Under the pieces are notes generated by a model. That model did no database searches. It saw only the letters and a program-made list of their open reading frames with translations, and was not told where the DNA came from. Shown piece after piece: positions 1 through 7,818 of a DNA stretch of 64,000 nt. Each line of letters begins with the position of its first letter. Position 1 is the stretch's first letter. This stretch comes from Mahella australiensis 50-1 BON. GTDB taxonomy: Bacteria; Bacillota; Clostridia; Mahellales; Mahellaceae. Position numbers and translations under genes: made by a program. The DNA lies in the NCBI RefSeq assembly GCF_000213255.1, contig NC_015520.1:2659349-2723348 (forward strand), given 5' to 3'.

Positions 1-572
1 TCATTTTCAGGAGGTTCGGGATTCGGTTCATCCCCTTCGTCTGGAGATTGTACTTCTACATCAATCTCTTGTGCAACCAAAGAAGATATTAATTCTACAA
101 GAGAATCTATTGTAGGCCCCATCGGTTGTAATACGGTTAAAACCGCTTCATGTGCCATTTCATAATCCGCTAACAATTCCGCTAGCGAAAGAAGTTTATC
201 AACTGTAATAATGCGTAATTTATCAGTGCGTTTTTCTGCAATAATAGTGTTCTCCAGTTGTTTTATCCCATAATCGTTGCGGCCGATAACATAAAGACCA
301 AGAGCATGATCCCAATCCGGTATTACATGCTCGGATATTAATTTGTCTATATAGCCTATTAGAGTGGAAGTATGAATAGTATATACATCACTGGTTTTAA
401 CCTCTATTACTATATAAAGGCCGGAAGGCGATTTCCATATACCGTCATATCCGATTTCCCCTTGCACACCTCTATATCTGCCAAAAGTTACACCAAAACC
501 GAGCAAACGGCCTAAATGATTGACAAGATCCTGCAAGGCTTTATTATACTGATCTCGGGAGTACGCAGGCAT
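1..572 (-). CDS. PD-(D/E)XK restriction-endonuclease-like protein, partial (runs off left edge)
   Basis: An open leftward frame begins at an ATG at 572 (MPAYSRDQYNKAL) and runs past position 1. It contains a conserved-looking block with GEIGYDGIW followed about ten residues later by IVIEVKTSD. The Asp and the E-x-K fit the metal-binding core of PD-(D/E)XK nucleases of the Mrr/restriction-endonuclease-like fold. The end in the window is rich in Pro, Glu and Asp. The frame overlaps the 3' end of the small ORF 512-721 in another frame. Read together the two look like one protein (IGDMRDYMEECLR then SRDQYNKALQDLVNHLG), so a frameshift near 555-570 is likely. Last gene of a leftward operon. Nuclease activity is inferred from the motif only. 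Confidence 0.6.
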   Translation of the reverse strand, partial: MPAYSRDQYNKALQDLVNHLGRLLGFGVTFGRYRGVQGEIGYDGIWKSPSGLYIVIEVKTSDVYTIHTSTLIGYIDKLISEHVIPDWDHALGLYVIGRNDYGIKQLENTIIAEKRTDKLRIITVDKLLSLAELLADYEMAHEAVLTVLQPMGPTIDSLVELISSLVAQEIDVEVQSPDEGDEPNPEPPEN

Positions 573-721
573 TCTTCCATATAGTCGCGCATATCGCCTA
601 TTTGAGTCAAGTTTTCAGACAAGAAAGTCCGAAACCGTTCTCTCGCCGGATTTTGTCCTTGTGCGTCATCAAGTTCTCCTACCAGCATTAATACTTGCTT
701 CAGTGGTATTAGTTGTTCCAT
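512..721 (-). CDS. Small ORF, probably the N-terminal part of the frameshifted nuclease
   Basis: This 69-codon leftward ORF starts at an ATG at 721 behind a GAAGGAGAT Shine-Dalgarno sequence and begins MEQLIPLKQVLMLVGELDD. It lies 18 nt downstream of the metallo-beta-lactamase gene. Its last 15 or so codons read as nonsense in the frame where the neighbouring nuclease continues, whereas its first 50 form a plausible helical domain. The simplest explanation is that it is the true N-terminus of the nuclease, separated by a single-base insertion or deletion. Two genuine, translationally coupled genes are the alternative. Resequencing or a homologue alignment would settle this. Confidence 0.5.
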   Translation of the reverse strand: MEQLIPLKQVLMLVGELDDAQGQNPARERFRTFLSENLTQIGDMRDYMEECLRTPEISIIKPCRILSII

Positions 722-739
722 AAAATATCTCCTTCGTTA

Positions 740-2269
740 TTATTGTGGCGGGCCACACACTTTACAAGGCGTATACCCCTTAGCTTTGGCCTCTGATAAT
801 TTTATCGGGATTTTGCTTTTTTTCAAGTATCTGCACCCATCTTTATGGTATTTTTCCCCCGAATCAGTGATATAAACTGTCACATCATTTTTAGATGGTT
901 GCAACGGTGCAGGTGTTACTTTTTCTTTAGATGGCGCAGGTACAGGTACCACAACCGTTTTATTCTCCGAGCCGGAAGATGATTTGGATGCGGTGCCGGA
1001 GCTTACGGGTGGTGCCTGAGGTTTAACCGGCGATGCTTTTTTGTCTATTTTTATCGTGTTCCCGTCGGATGTTATTACGATGGTTCCGGCTTCATCTGTT
1101 CTGTATATTTGTACTCCGGTAGACGCTAACCCGGCTAGAGTTTCCGGTGCCGGATGCCCGTAACTATTGCCTGCCCCAACACTAATCACTGCGTATTTTG
1201 GTGATACTGCCTTGAGAAACGCAGGTGTTGTTGAACTGTTGCTGCCGTGATGACCTACCTTGAGCACATCGGCTTTGAGATTATATCCTTTAGCCAGCAT
1301 TTCCTGCTCTGATACATCTTCCGCGTCGCCATCCAGTAAAAAAGATGTCTTGCCGTATGTGAGCTTAATTACCGCTGAATAGTTGTTCAAATCGTCATAA
1401 CTGCTGCTGTTGGGTGCTAGTATATCCGTTTTTACAGTCGGGTCAATGTCTATGGACATACCTCCTTTGGCCGCCGTTATTTTTAAACCCTTTGATGCTA
1501 TGGCATTTAGTACATCCTCATATGTCTTTGTTGTAGTAGTGGCCCTTGGCATGTATATCTTCCCTATCGGGAAGGCGTTTATTACAGTATCCATGCCTCC
1601 GATGTGGTCTTCGTGCGGATGTGTACCCACCAACACATCTATTTTCTTAACATCTTGGGTTTTGAGATATGACAGCACGGCATTACCGTCTGCGTTATTG
1701 CCGGCATCAACCAACATCGTTTTTCCTTTTGGCGTCTGCACCAGTATGGAATCGGCTTGGCCGACATCTATAAAATGGAGTTTTAACACTGAATTGGAAG
1801 ATGTCTCCACCATAGTTTCAGTTGCCGCCTGCGGTTTTTCTTCCGGTACAGGTGTTACTGTTCCGGGTTGGTCTTCAGGTTTTTCTTCCGAGACGGGTTG
1901 TACTTTCTCAGATTCCGTCTCCGATACTGGTTCGGTTTTCTGTGCAGGGTTAACCTCCTGCTTGTTCGCCTGTGTTTGTATTGAAGCGGTATCCGTCGGC
2001 GCTGCATCAGGCATGTTGGCTAATCCAACCGTTGCCACAGCAAGCGACAACACAAGCGGCAATAACGCTTTGGTTAGCGTAAGACCTTTCTTCTTATGTC
2101 GAATTACGTCAACAAATGAGAAGAAAATAAAAGGTGCGGCTAAAAACAATAAACCCATACCCCAACTGCTTGTGAACATAAGTAAAGCAATTAGGTAATA
2201 CAATACAGCTATTATCTTTTTCCAGCGCACGTTAGACCTGAAACCAGGTATGTATCGTAATATATTCAT
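740..2269 (-). CDS. Membrane-anchored ComEC/Rec2-like metallo-beta-lactamase-fold hydrolase
   Basis: About 509 residues. Hydrophobic segments near residues 20-56 and 68-85 anchor the N-terminus; residues 90-160 are a Pro/Glu/Thr-rich linker; the MBL domain follows. Visible metal-site motifs are HPHEDH (about 219-224), LLDGD (about 313), GHHGS (about 341) and YGHP (about 372), counting from the upstream ATG. The tail has an Ada-like metal-binding segment (YHKDGCRYL, then TPCKVC). This domain set matches secreted or anchored relatives of the ComEC hydrolase domain, which act on nucleic acid or phosphoesters outside the membrane; the substrate here is unknown. The start at 2269 was preferred because GAGGAG lies 8 nt before it and only 2 nt before the upstream ATG at 2275. 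Confidence 0.8.
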   Translation of the reverse strand: MNILRYIPGFRSNVRWKKIIAVLYYLIALLMFTSSWGMGLLFLAAPFIFFSFVDVIRHKKKGLTLTKALLPLVLSLAVATVGLANMPDAAPTDTASIQTQANKQEVNPAQKTEPVSETESEKVQPVSEEKPEDQPGTVTPVPEEKPQAATETMVETSSNSVLKLHFIDVGQADSILVQTPKGKTMLVDAGNNADGNAVLSYLKTQDVKKIDVLVGTHPHEDHIGGMDTVINAFPIGKIYMPRATTTTKTYEDVLNAIASKGLKITAAKGGMSIDIDPTVKTDILAPNSSSYDDLNNYSAVIKLTYGKTSFLLDGDAEDVSEQEMLAKGYNLKADVLKVGHHGSNSSTTPAFLKAVSPKYAVISVGAGNSYGHPAPETLAGLASTGVQIYRTDEAGTIVITSDGNTIKIDKKASPVKPQAPPVSSGTASKSSSGSENKTVVVPVPAPSKEKVTPAPLQPSKNDVTVYITDSGEKYHKDGCRYLKKSKIPIKLSEAKAKGYTPCKVCGPPQ

Positions 2270-2322
2270 GACCATATCTCCTCTGCACCATTATATCACT
2301 GCGTATGCATATAGTAATAACA

Positions 2323-3717
2323 TTACCTCACATATTTTATCGGCAAATTCCGTTTTCTTATTTCATTCATAGCTTTATCATAAACCGAATGGCTTAGATA
2401 AGCCGTGTTAAACAGCACTACGTCAGCATTATCGAATACTGCCGTATCAAAGTTTTTAGCATCCGCGCTAATAAATATAAAATCAGGATATTTCTCTTGC
2501 AGCCGCTTTTGCCACCTTTCTCTGCCACCTATCACTATGCCGCGATTGTACTGCTCCGATATTTGCTCTGTTCTTTCGATCTCTTCTTCTTGACTGAGAT
2601 TGAATACGAACTCTCTTAACGCAAAAAGCTCTCGTTCGTTCAGTTTAACTTCTGCAAGCTGTTCCTGCAAGTTTTTAACTTGGTTTTGCAGGCTGCGTAT
2701 TTCGTCTTTATAAGCCGCTTCGGCTTTATCATACGCTTCTTCAAGCCGGTTTTTTAGTGTATCGTTTTGTATAGACAAGAATTTATTTTGCGATTCAAGC
2801 TGCGCGATTTTGTCGGCTTGATTTTTCATCTCAAGATACATATTCTCTTTGTTGTTTTTAAAGAAATATTCTTTAACTTCTTTATACGCCTTAATCAGAC
2901 CTTTAATTATAATTCCTGGTATAAGGAATTTTATCGTTTCATCCACATTCTGGTTTTTATATATCAAAAAGTACGATGCCAGTATCTCGTTGATATCCCT
3001 GTCGGTATAATCAATGTTTTGCAATATGGTTGTGGACAAAAGTTCAGTATCAAATAAATACGTATAAACTGTAAATACATCTCTGATTTCTTCATTTTCT
3101 GACATATCGATATCCATATACCCTTTGATAGGATATTTAGCATCATATATGCGCTGTTTCAATGATCTCGCCTTTTGCTTAATCTCAGGACTTAATGTAT
3201 TCCACGTAAACCTTGTACTGTCATCGAAGTAAAACCGTTCGCGCAGTACGAGCATACTTTCCAGCACTCCCAGGGCATGGTTATTAACCACTTCTTTGTT
3301 AAATATATGAGCAAAGAAGTACAATACGGCTAGTTCGGAGTTTAGCTCATCATCCGTCATTCTATCTATATCCAGATAATTGGCAACATATTCCTCAAAA
3401 TCAACTTTGTCTGCGTTGTTTAAATAAGCATAAACCTTTGGCCACCCCTCCTTCATCACATTTATAAGCGCATCTGTCACTTCCGCATCTTCTGTCGCTT
3501 GTGCGTACTCCAATATCCCTAATGCTTTGCGGGCATATTCTTCCTTGTATATGTCACCATCCTTTATAATCGGATGGTCATAGCATTTTGATTCTTTAGC
3601 GTATTTATAAAACACATCTTTGTGATTAGAATAAAGCCTGTCAACATCTGCCCGTATATTCTGATTGGTGCCGAATGCTTCTACCAAAAACGGCAATAAA
3701 TTTATCATTGTTCCCAT
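2323..3717 (-). CDS. Coiled-coil protein with C-terminal DUF2325 domain
   Basis: 464 residues in three parts. The first 280 or so are mostly helical and match nothing I recognise. Residues about 290-370 form a long coiled coil (KIAQLESQNKFLSIQNDTL). The last 75 residues begin GIVIGGRERWQ and include ADVVLFNT, LSHS and a final RNLPIKYV. This G-x-x-x-G-G-R start with a later Ser-His pair is the pattern of DUF2325, a small Rossmann-like domain of unknown function. The start at 3717 has AAAGGAG 8 nt upstream and overlaps the previous gene by 13 nt, so the two are translationally coupled. It sits in the operon with the MBL protein and the nuclease. Confidence 0.65.
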   Translation of the reverse strand: MGTMINLLPFLVEAFGTNQNIRADVDRLYSNHKDVFYKYAKESKCYDHPIIKDGDIYKEEYARKALGILEYAQATEDAEVTDALINVMKEGWPKVYAYLNNADKVDFEEYVANYLDIDRMTDDELNSELAVLYFFAHIFNKEVVNNHALGVLESMLVLRERFYFDDSTRFTWNTLSPEIKQKARSLKQRIYDAKYPIKGYMDIDMSENEEIRDVFTVYTYLFDTELLSTTILQNIDYTDRDINEILASYFLIYKNQNVDETIKFLIPGIIIKGLIKAYKEVKEYFFKNNKENMYLEMKNQADKIAQLESQNKFLSIQNDTLKNRLEEAYDKAEAAYKDEIRSLQNQVKNLQEQLAEVKLNERELFALREFVFNLSQEEEIERTEQISEQYNRGIVIGGRERWQKRLQEKYPDFIFISADAKNFDTAVFDNADVVLFNTAYLSHSVYDKAMNEIRKRNLPIKYVR

Positions 3718-4943
3718 TTTTTTTGCTCCTTTAACACCTCTTCCACTGATTTGCCGTCACCATACAGCCACTCTTCATCGTATCTGGTTATAGTTATTAT
3801 TTCTATCGGCTGCGGCACAATAGTATCCGGTATTATTTTATACCAAAAATACAAATCGCCTACCCTTTCACCGTCACGCATCGGCACCGTCCATAATGCT
3901 CTATAACCCGTTATGATTTTGCTCCAATCGAGTTGACGCCACAAGTCTATTCTTTGCAGCAATGCATCTGTATCATAATTGGCAAATAACGACTTTATTA
4001 CAGCATCGGTATACTTTTTTAATGATACATCCCCTGCTATAACTATTTCTGTATCATACCCCACATCTGTTTCGCCCTCATCCAACGGTTTCCAATAATC
4101 TTTCAACACCCAAAATCTTTTATCGAGTAATAATTCAACGCCTTGATACACATCTTGCGGACGCCCCGGAAGTATAGTTGTATCAACTTGAGGTTCGCCC
4201 CATATATCCGGATCGGCAAATGTGTCGTCATGCACTACATCAAGCTGCAAATTCCACCGCCCTCCGCTCGGTTGTATCCATGGCACACCAAATTCCAACG
4301 CTTCTAATCTCATTTTATTCCGTGTATAAAGTCTGTAATCTTCCGGCGACAAACTGTTTTCAGCTATAGTAAATAATTCCTTATTATTTTTCATTTGCCG
4401 TTCAAGCTCGACATCTACGGTAGAAGTAGCATCTATTATAACTTTTTCGGCACTTTGGTCTACAGGATGCCCCATAATAAATGCTATTACGGCATCTATA
4501 TCTCTGGTTATCCCGATAGGGATTTCTTCAAATTCAAACACATCTTTTTGCGGAGTATATATTGATGAAAATAAAGGGCGTTGTATATGTGGTTCATCTT
4601 GTGATTGTTCCACTCCTGCATCTTGCAGTGCCGCATCTTGTTTTTGTGATATTTCATTATCCTGTAAAACAATATTTTGTTCTTGAGGAGCCGCCTGTTC
4701 TGCCACATCTTGCTTATGCGCATCACCTGTCATGTTTTGTTGCGTATCTGTTTTATCTTGCTTTTGAAGCGTTAAGGTAACAGCGTCTTGAGACGAAGAT
4801 ATATTGTTTTGTTGAGCCTCTTTTTCATCCTTGACGACCGCATCTGGTACTGTGATCCTTGGTTGATTAGCTAAACTTGTGCCAATAAAAGTACCTGCTA
4901 CAGCCGCCAGAGATATTAATATTATTGGCATTAACTTCTTCAT
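3705..4943 (-). CDS. Exported or membrane-anchored protein of unknown function
   Basis: 412 residues. The N-terminus MKKLMPIILISLAAVAGTFIGTSLA is a signal peptide or single membrane anchor. Residues about 30-130 are a Gln/Asp/Ala-rich low-complexity linker. The remaining 280 residues are a mixed, Trp- and Asp-rich domain (segments such as WIQPSGGRWNLQLDVVHDD and VGDLYFWYKIIP) that I do not recognise. It is the first gene of the leftward operon ending in the nuclease, with GAAGGAGATACGA before its ATG, and its stop overlaps the start of the DUF2325 gene. An extracytoplasmic role is inferred from the signal sequence. Confidence 0.6.
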   Translation of the reverse strand: MKKLMPIILISLAAVAGTFIGTSLANQPRITVPDAVVKDEKEAQQNNISSSQDAVTLTLQKQDKTDTQQNMTGDAHKQDVAEQAAPQEQNIVLQDNEISQKQDAALQDAGVEQSQDEPHIQRPLFSSIYTPQKDVFEFEEIPIGITRDIDAVIAFIMGHPVDQSAEKVIIDATSTVDVELERQMKNNKELFTIAENSLSPEDYRLYTRNKMRLEALEFGVPWIQPSGGRWNLQLDVVHDDTFADPDIWGEPQVDTTILPGRPQDVYQGVELLLDKRFWVLKDYWKPLDEGETDVGYDTEIVIAGDVSLKKYTDAVIKSLFANYDTDALLQRIDLWRQLDWSKIITGYRALWTVPMRDGERVGDLYFWYKIIPDTIVPQPIEIITITRYDEEWLYGDGKSVEEVLKEQKKWEQ

Positions 4944-5135
4944 TCGTATCTCCTTCTAACCACCCAATATTATTATTTTATTATAATTATACTGCATAAC
5001 GCATAATTTGCAAAGAAATTTTTTCCTCTTTTCCCCTCGCGGGAGTTCGACAGTTGTAGATGAATAAAATCCTTACAAAAGCTGAATTTATCATGTTTTC
5101 TTGTCAAAATTTTTTGATTTTTTTGTTGTATGGTG

Positions 5136-5164
5136 TTGTATTTTTTATATATCCGTGATATAAT
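5136..5164 (+). promoter_or_regulatory. Promoter of the IS1634-like transposase
   Basis: TTGTAT at 5136-5141 and TATAAT at 5159-5164 are separated by 17 bp. A four-codon leader (ATG at 5181, TGA at 5193-5195, reading M-A-Y-A) has the GAGAGG Shine-Dalgarno directly in front of it, and its stop overlaps the transposase ATG at 5192 as ATGA, so transposase translation may depend on re-initiation. Confidence 0.55.
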
Positions 5165-5191
5165 AGAACATATAGAGAGGATGGCATACGC

Positions 5192-7051
5192 ATGAAATTA
5201 TACTATGATAGAAAATCCAAGGACCCTACATATTTTATCCAGATGGGATTCCGCAATGGCAAGAAGACATCAACCAGGAATGTCAAAAGAATTGGTAAGC
5301 ATTCTGAGCTATTAGCAATTTCCCCTGATCCTCTTGCTTATGCCAAGCAAGAGGTACGCAAGTACAATGAGGCTTACAAAAGCAATAAAGCTGAATTAAA
5401 TATAAAGATCGATTTTGATGAGAAGTTATCAGCTACCAATTATGTTGCCTCCAAGTCAACCCTCTTGAATATCGGTTATTTTGTTCTGCAGAAAATCTAT
5501 CAGGACCTAAAGATATCGGATTTCTTTAAAGATGTTCAGATGGATAGCAAGGCCACGTTTAGCTGCAATGATATAAATAGGTTTCTGACCTTTGCCAGGA
5601 TATTAGATCCTAAGTCTAAATGGGGAACATTCGATAAGCTGGATACATATTTTGAGCAGCCATCCTTTGAGTATCAGCATATATTACGCTTTATGGACAT
5701 ATTGGAAGATAATTATGATAGTTATCTGGAGCATCTTTATTTAAACAGTGAAAATATCATGCCCAGGAACACCTCTGTATGTTATTTTGATTGTACAAAC
5801 TATTATTTTGAAACCGAGCAAGAAGACGACGATTTTGTAGATGAGGTAACGGGTGAGATACTGAGAGGATTTCGCAAGTATGGACCTTCAAAGCAGCATC
5901 AGCCCAGCCCTCTTGTGCAGATGGGGCTTTTCATGGACGGTAACGGGATTCCCATCTCAATGTGCATTAATCCTGGTTCTGATAATGAGCAAAAATCCGC
6001 TATACCGCTTGAGAGAAAAATCACTAAGATGTTTAAGGGAAAACCGTTTATCTATTGTGCGGATGCTGGGCTTGGTTCTCTTAACATCAGGGAATACAAT
6101 TCTTTCGGTGGAAGGACTTTCGTTGTAACACAATCCGTCAAGAAACTCTCAGAGACACTGCAGCAGGCTGTATTCAATGATTTTGGGTATCATAGGCTCT
6201 CAGATGATTCCCTTGTTACAATCCACCATATGAAGGAATTCGACCGATTCAATAAAGATAACTTGTCTTTGTACAACGATGTAGCTTACAAGGTAATAGA
6301 TGTCGACAGTGCGGTAGATGTTGGCCTGTATGAGGAAAGAGTATTCAAAAATGGAAACACAAAAAAGGTAAAATCCAAAGCAATTCTTAAGCAGCGCATC
6401 ATCGTTACCTTTTCCAGAAAAATGATGGAATATCAGCGGAGCATAAGGAATGCACAGATTGAAAGAGCTAAAGACATCATTGAGCATAAGGCTGTGGAGG
6501 ATGTGAAAAAGGGGCCGCACGATGTGACTCGTTTCATAACGAGGATATCGGTGGGAAAGAATGGTGAAAAGGCTTCTGATTATTACAAGCTCGACCATGC
6601 CGCCATCGAAAGGGAAGAAAGATATGACGGGTACTATGCCGTAGCAACAAATCTTGAAGATAGCGCAAAATCAATATTAGAAATCAATTCAAGACGCTGC
6701 AAGATTGAAGATTGTTTTCGGGTATTAAAAACCAACTTCCGTGCCAGACCGATTTATCACAGGAATCAGAGTAGGATAATAGCACACTTTATGATTTGCT
6801 ATACTGCTTTATTGATTTACCGGTTATTAGAGAACAAGCTGGATCAATACAGCAAGCATTATACTACCGAAAATATTCTGACAACGCTGCAGAACATGAA
6901 TGTTGCAGATATGAATGGTATGTACTATATGGCAACATACACAAAAAGCGAGGTGTGTACTGCTTTAAACAGCATATATGGCATGCGTCTGGATAACAAA
7001 ACCCATGCTCCGAAGGACTTGAATAAAATAATCAAAAAAATTACCAAATAG
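5192..7051 (+). CDS. Transposase, IS1634 family (IS4-like DDE)
   Basis: 619 residues, a usual length for this family. The first catalytic Asp is likely in VCYFDCTNYYF (about residue 195), the second in IYCADAGLGSL (about 290), and the Glu in RRCKIEDCFRVLK (about 500), followed by the family-typical tail AHFMICYTALLIYRLLENK. The N-terminal 90 residues are an Arg/Lys-rich region probably binding the ends. The ORF is intact and has its own promoter and inverted ends, so the copy may be active. Catalytic residues were assigned by eye. Confidence 0.88.
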   Translation: MKLYYDRKSKDPTYFIQMGFRNGKKTSTRNVKRIGKHSELLAISPDPLAYAKQEVRKYNEAYKSNKAELNIKIDFDEKLSATNYVASKSTLLNIGYFVLQKIYQDLKISDFFKDVQMDSKATFSCNDINRFLTFARILDPKSKWGTFDKLDTYFEQPSFEYQHILRFMDILEDNYDSYLEHLYLNSENIMPRNTSVCYFDCTNYYFETEQEDDDFVDEVTGEILRGFRKYGPSKQHQPSPLVQMGLFMDGNGIPISMCINPGSDNEQKSAIPLERKITKMFKGKPFIYCADAGLGSLNIREYNSFGGRTFVVTQSVKKLSETLQQAVFNDFGYHRLSDDSLVTIHHMKEFDRFNKDNLSLYNDVAYKVIDVDSAVDVGLYEERVFKNGNTKKVKSKAILKQRIIVTFSRKMMEYQRSIRNAQIERAKDIIEHKAVEDVKKGPHDVTRFITRISVGKNGEKASDYYKLDHAAIEREERYDGYYAVATNLEDSAKSILEINSRRCKIEDCFRVLKTNFRARPIYHRNQSRIIAHFMICYTALLIYRLLENKLDQYSKHYTTENILTTLQNMNVADMNGMYYMATYTKSEVCTALNSIYGMRLDNKTHAPKDLNKIIKKITK

Positions 7052-7091
7052 AGTTCCCATACAACATTTTTATAGAGCTAAAAAAGTCTTA

Positions 7092-7115
7092 GAATCCGCT
7101 AAAAATAGCGGATTC
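7092..7115. terminator. Stem-loop after the transposase
   Basis: Ten-base arms GAATCCGCTA (7092-7101) and TAGCGGATTC (7106-7115) flank an AAAA loop. There is no good U-run on the plus strand; on the minus strand the hairpin is followed by ACTTTTTT a few bases later. A weak or bidirectional terminator internal to the IS is likely. Confidence 0.4.
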
Positions 7116-7189
7116 CATATGTCATATTCTCTTGCAACTGTCGAAAACGGGATTATATAACATATAGTTATATAATGCAATTAAAAAAT

Positions 7190-7230
7190 TAAGCGCTCCT
7201 TCCCATGGCTAAAGCCAGGGGCTACCGCGC
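7190..7230. repeat. Possible IS200/IS605-type end palindrome
   Basis: The stretch contains CCATGGCTAAAGCCAGGGG, an imperfect palindrome closely resembling the subterminal hairpins of IS200/IS605 elements. No tnpA or tnpB is nearby. It directly precedes the ribbon-helix-helix ORF at 7236 and may have replaced its original 5' end. Confidence 0.25.
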
Positions 7231-7235
7231 TTGCT

Positions 7236-7538
7236 TTGGCTTCTGGTGTAAATATACGTATACCGCATGATATGGCCGATTGGCTAAGGGCTTTTGCAAA
7301 AAGTCATGATACTACCGTATCGGCTATATTAACCGATTATATAGCATATATTCGCGAAAACTATGATTACCGCCGGTGCGGGAACTGTTCGATGTATGCT
7401 GCACCAACAGCTGGAACACGCGGCCAGTGCATGGGCAATAACCTGCTTTCCGAACCCGATCCTGAACGTGATGTATGCCGGTATTGGAAACCCAAAAGCG
7501 GTATACTGGCTCGCCTTGAGAAACCCCGGCCGGTTTAA
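7236..7538 (+). CDS. Small ribbon-helix-helix-like protein with Cys cluster
   Basis: 100 codons from a TTG. Residues about 4-42 (VNIRIPHDMADWL, then TTVSAILTDYIAYI) look like a beta strand plus two helices of the ribbon-helix-helix DNA-binding fold. Residues about 47-85 contain CGNC, QCM and VCRYW, possibly a metal site. The start is uncertain: no good Shine-Dalgarno precedes 7236, and the sequence just upstream resembles an IS200/IS605 hairpin, so the original N-terminus may be lost. A GC-rich hairpin (7528-7548) follows the stop. It faces the 3' end of recD across the mini CRISPR array. It could be an element regulator or a displaced remnant. Confidence 0.45.
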   Translation: MASGVNIRIPHDMADWLRAFAKSHDTTVSAILTDYIAYIRENYDYRRCGNCSMYAAPTAGTRGQCMGNNLLSEPDPERDVCRYWKPKSGILARLEKPRPV

Positions 7539-7557
7539 GAGCCGGCTGCTTTGCTTT

Positions 7558-7721
7558 CTTTTAACCCCTCGTAGAAGGTACATATACATAAATGAAGTTT
7601 TCAGGCAGCACTCGGATTCTTCCTTTTAACCCCTCACAGAAGGTATGTATACTTATAAAAGCAGCTATTCGCGGTCGCCTTAAGAAGCTCTTTTTAACCC
7701 CCTCATAGTTGGTATTTGTAC
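7558..7721 (-). CRISPR. Decayed three-repeat CRISPR mini-array
   Basis: Three copies of the same repeat family as the main array lie at 7558-7587, 7623-7652 and 7690-7721 with spacers of 35 nt (7588-7622) and 37 nt (7653-7689). All are degenerate: copy 1 has CGTAGAAGGTACATATAC, copy 3 has extra bases and TAGTTGGTATTTGTAC. Strand is taken from the main array. Spacer 7588-7618 matches the reverse complement of main-array spacer 12147-12177 at 28 of 31 positions. Degeneracy suggests an old or inactive array, but repeats 1 and 2 keep the AACCCCTC core. Confidence 0.75.
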
Positions 7722-7727
7722 CCGTTG

Positions 7728-7770
7728 CTGACTTCTCCCCGCCACAAGGCGAGGCTTTCTGCTAAGTCAT
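7728..7770. repeat. Solitary hairpin resembling an IS200/IS605 right end (copy 1)
   Basis: GACTTCTCCCCGCCACAAGG then CGAGGCTTTCTGCTAAG forms a short GC-rich hairpin. Near-copies occur at 12005-12050 and 25155-25195. The pattern CCCCGCC-loop-GGCGGGG-CTTTCT is common at right ends of IS200/IS605 elements and the associated HEARO/omega-type RNAs. No tnpB is present at any of the three sites, so the assignment is tentative. Confidence 0.3.
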
Positions 7771-7818
7771 GATGTGCAATAGCGCTCTTTGGCCAGTATT
7801 TCGATAACAAATGCTTAA

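Larger units (their letters stand above)
5046..7144 (+). mobile_element. IS1634-family-like insertion sequence
   Basis: Inverted ends TTCGACAGTTG lie at 5046-5056 and, reversed, at 7134-7144, bracketing a single full-length DDE transposase gene. The flanks show CGGGA just left of the element and again just right of it, offset by one or two bases, which may be a 5-bp target duplication. The element sits upstream of the operon that starts at 4943 and reads away from it. Confidence 0.7.

Noticed and set aside
1410-2198. 262-codon plus-strand ORF opposite the metallo-beta-lactamase gene
   Set aside because: Antisense of a clear MBL domain; its Ser/Val/Thr-rich translation and lack of a ribosome site mark it as a shadow.
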